Positions 62,275 through 64,000 of a stretch of 64,000 nt of DNA are shown one piece after another. Location: assembly GCF_963675165.1 (NCBI RefSeq), contig NC_087377.1, positions 5,270,042 to 5,334,041 of the forward strand, in the 5' to 3' direction. A model generated the notes under the pieces. It saw nothing but the letters and a program-made list of their open reading frames with translations. It did no database searches and had not been told where the DNA came from. This DNA is from Halichondria panicea (lineage: Eukaryota; Porifera; Demospongiae; Suberitida; Halichondriidae). A program made the position numbers and the translations under genes. How positions within the stretch are numbered: the stretch's first letter is position 1; each line of letters opens with the position of its first letter.

Positions 62275-64000
62275 ATGGCTACACCAGAAACGAAAGTGTT
62301 GGAAAAGTGTTATCCTGATCTCGTGAAGTGTATTGAAATAGCACCTACTGATGTAGCAGTTAAGGTTAGACCACATGGATTACTTTCACCAAAGGATTTT
62401 ATATACATCAACAATGACAATCGAGACAGAGATGATAAAGCAATAAGATTGTTAGACTCTGTGAGCAATCAGGTGTTGATAAACAAAGAATCTTTTCATC
62501 TGTTTGTTAGTGCTTTGAAGGAAGCTGGAACTTTTACAAAGAGTGCAGTTGCTTTGCTTGAAGCAACATACAAGGACATTTCAAATCCTTCCTTTTGTGC
62601 AGGTAAGATTATTGATCAATGCATAATTAAAGTGCTATGTTACTGCAAGTCTTCATAGCTTTGTAACTTCAATAACACCTTTTCAATATAATTATTATGG
62701 GGTGGGGCACTTTTAATGTTACAGATGATCTCAATGTCAAGGAGCTGCCCCCTGATTCTGCAAGCAAATCTCCGACAGCTTCACAGCCTCATGCAGCTGC
62801 CTGCAAGGTACACCTGCATGACCATAAACATTGTTTGTGTTCCTATATTATATGAATCGAGAGCCCCTATCAGCCATGGCACGGATCGGACATTCTGGTG
62901 GCATTATATAATAATTATATACTCACTATAGGAACCACCCCCTCTAGCAGAACTCATAATTAGGCCACACCAAATTAATCTTATGTTTCACGAATTTTCC
63001 GGGTTATACTTTTGCAGAATACCCAAAAAAATAAACGAATTAGTGGTCCAGGTCAGAGGTCAGAATAGCCATGTGATCTAGCAAAACCAAGTGCGTATGA
63101 AGAGAAGAGGGCATGCAACTAATCAAATTACAAATGGGAGGGCGTGTGCACTAAAAATAGATTGCACGTGCACTTACTCCATAATAGTCACCAAGCCAGC
63201 TAGCTAGCTAGCACTGTACTGTTGGGTAGAGTTAGCCACAAAGGTCAACAAGCGGAAGAGAAGGACCAATGCTAGACTAGAAGTAGCCATTGATCAGCTC
63301 TTCTAAATTAATTGTGCGGCTAGTATAACAGTGTTCACGCCTACTATCACGCCTATTTACGTGTGGGCAGTTGGCTAAATATAGTATATCCTGCTGACTC
63401 ATCAGTATTTTGACGACTACATAGTATACATTGCGAGTTGCATGCCCTCTTCTCTTCATACGCCCTTGGCAAAATGTTATAGCTAAAGTGACTTTTTGTG
63501 GTGTGTTGTGACTCTGTTTGTGGTGTTATAATGATATTCATCAATTTTTTTTCTTTTTTTCCTGCCACCCTGATCTGTTTTTGGAGATTAAAAGTACGTG
63601 AAACATAAAATCAATTTGGTGTGGCCTTATGATCATGCACTGCATGGGTGATTATACAAATAAAAAAAGGAATTGGGTATTATTGATAGATCTCTCGTGT
63701 TTACTTTACTATACCCACTATTAGACCTCTATTTTCATTTATCACATGCATGGGCTTCAACTCTGGTGATATACATTATTCTATTTACATGTATGCCATT
63801 TTGTGCAGATAGAGGAGATGCAGATGTTTTGTACCGCTGACGATGAGAAATTGGAGCAGGTTGACCCCTCCAACATCCCAACAGATGCTCAGGGTGGGGT
63901 AGCACGACTCCACTTACTGTGGGATGTGGAGCAAATTCCAGAGCTGAAGATACATTTCTTGAATCCCGACATTCTTGAGGACGAGCACTGGAAATGTGGG
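62275..64000 (+). CDS. CARD/astacin-like metalloprotease protein (gene 3, 3' truncated by window)
   Basis: Exons 62275-62602, 62725-62807 and 63809 to the window end, in frame. The first 95 or so residues have the pattern of a CARD: VLEKCYPDLVKCIEIA, VKVRPHGLLSPKDFIYI, DDKAIRLLDSVSNQ, FHLFVSALKEAG. CARDs bind other CARDs in six-helix signalling assemblies. A Pro/Ser-rich linker (KELPPDSASKSPTASQP) follows. The third exon begins exactly like exon 4 of genes 1 and 2 (IEEMQMFCTADDEKLEQVD, then NIPTDAQGGVARLHLLWDV), which is the start of the protease. The zinc site lies beyond the window, so activity cannot be judged. The protein differs from genes 1 and 2 in having CARD in place of the N-terminal Death-like domain. 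The second intron holds a 664-bp transposon. Confidence 0.8.
62963..63626. mobile_element. Inverted-repeat element with TTA target duplication
   Basis: The terminal inverted repeats are about 29 bp, starting GGCCACACCAAATTAATCTT on the left and matching the complement on the right. TTA flanks both sides (62960-62962, 63627-63629), as in PIF/Harbinger insertions. A second inverted pair inside (about 63098-63120 and 63435-63462, containing AAGAGAAGAGGGCATGCAAC) makes a nested structure. No transposase is seen. Confidence 0.8.

Overview
This window looks like nuclear DNA of an early-branching animal, most probably a demosponge. The DNA is AT-rich. Genes are split into many short exons with GT-AG introns, there is one intronless histone H1 gene with a metazoan histone 3' stem-loop, several proteins carry death-fold domains, and small inverted-repeat transposons are dense. 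The species call is inference. All exon chains below were built by hand from splice sites and reading phase, and each keeps a continuous frame.

Layout. (1) 1-4951 (+) is a decayed copy of a protein-kinase gene, cut by the window start. It has a stop codon, a 2-bp frameshift, a deletion of the ATP-binding and catalytic-loop exons, and a 1.2 kb transposon in its last intron. (2) 6771-10361 (+) is a multi-exon gene for an unrecognised protein with one clear membrane segment. (3) 11262-18640 (-) is the intact kinase copy: a TAZ-like zinc finger, a long Ser/Gln-rich linker, a complete kinase domain and a C-terminal module recalling NIK (MAP3K14). Regions 1 and 3 form a large tail-to-tail inverted duplication around gene 2. 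(4) 18.6-36 kb has no firm gene; it holds transposon remnants, tandem repeats and three weak candidate 5' exons for the kinase. (5) 36117-36716 (+) is histone H1. (6) 36.7-46.8 kb is repeats and inverted-repeat elements.

(7) 46856-64000 (+) is the most interesting part: three tandem genes for an apparently intracellular astacin-like zinc metalloprotease joined to death-fold domains. Gene 1 (670 aa) reads Death-like domain, metzincin protease, CXC-type cysteine-rich motif, basic NLS-like segment, Death domain. Gene 2 (607 aa) has a related N-terminal Death-like domain, a nearly identical protease and CXC, and a different C-terminal death-fold domain. Gene 3, cut by the window end, starts with a CARD-like domain before the same protease. 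No signal peptide or inhibitory prodomain is visible in any of them. This suggests proteases recruited through death-fold contacts, as initiator caspases are, but with a zinc active site. That functional reading is inference; the domain order and catalytic motifs are visible in the sequence.

The kinase resembling NIK and the death-fold proteases would both suit innate-immune or cell-death signalling, but nothing in the window shows that they act together. The noncoding DNA holds several small inverted-repeat transposon families, some with clean target-site duplications, including a family with 7-bp duplications seen three times.
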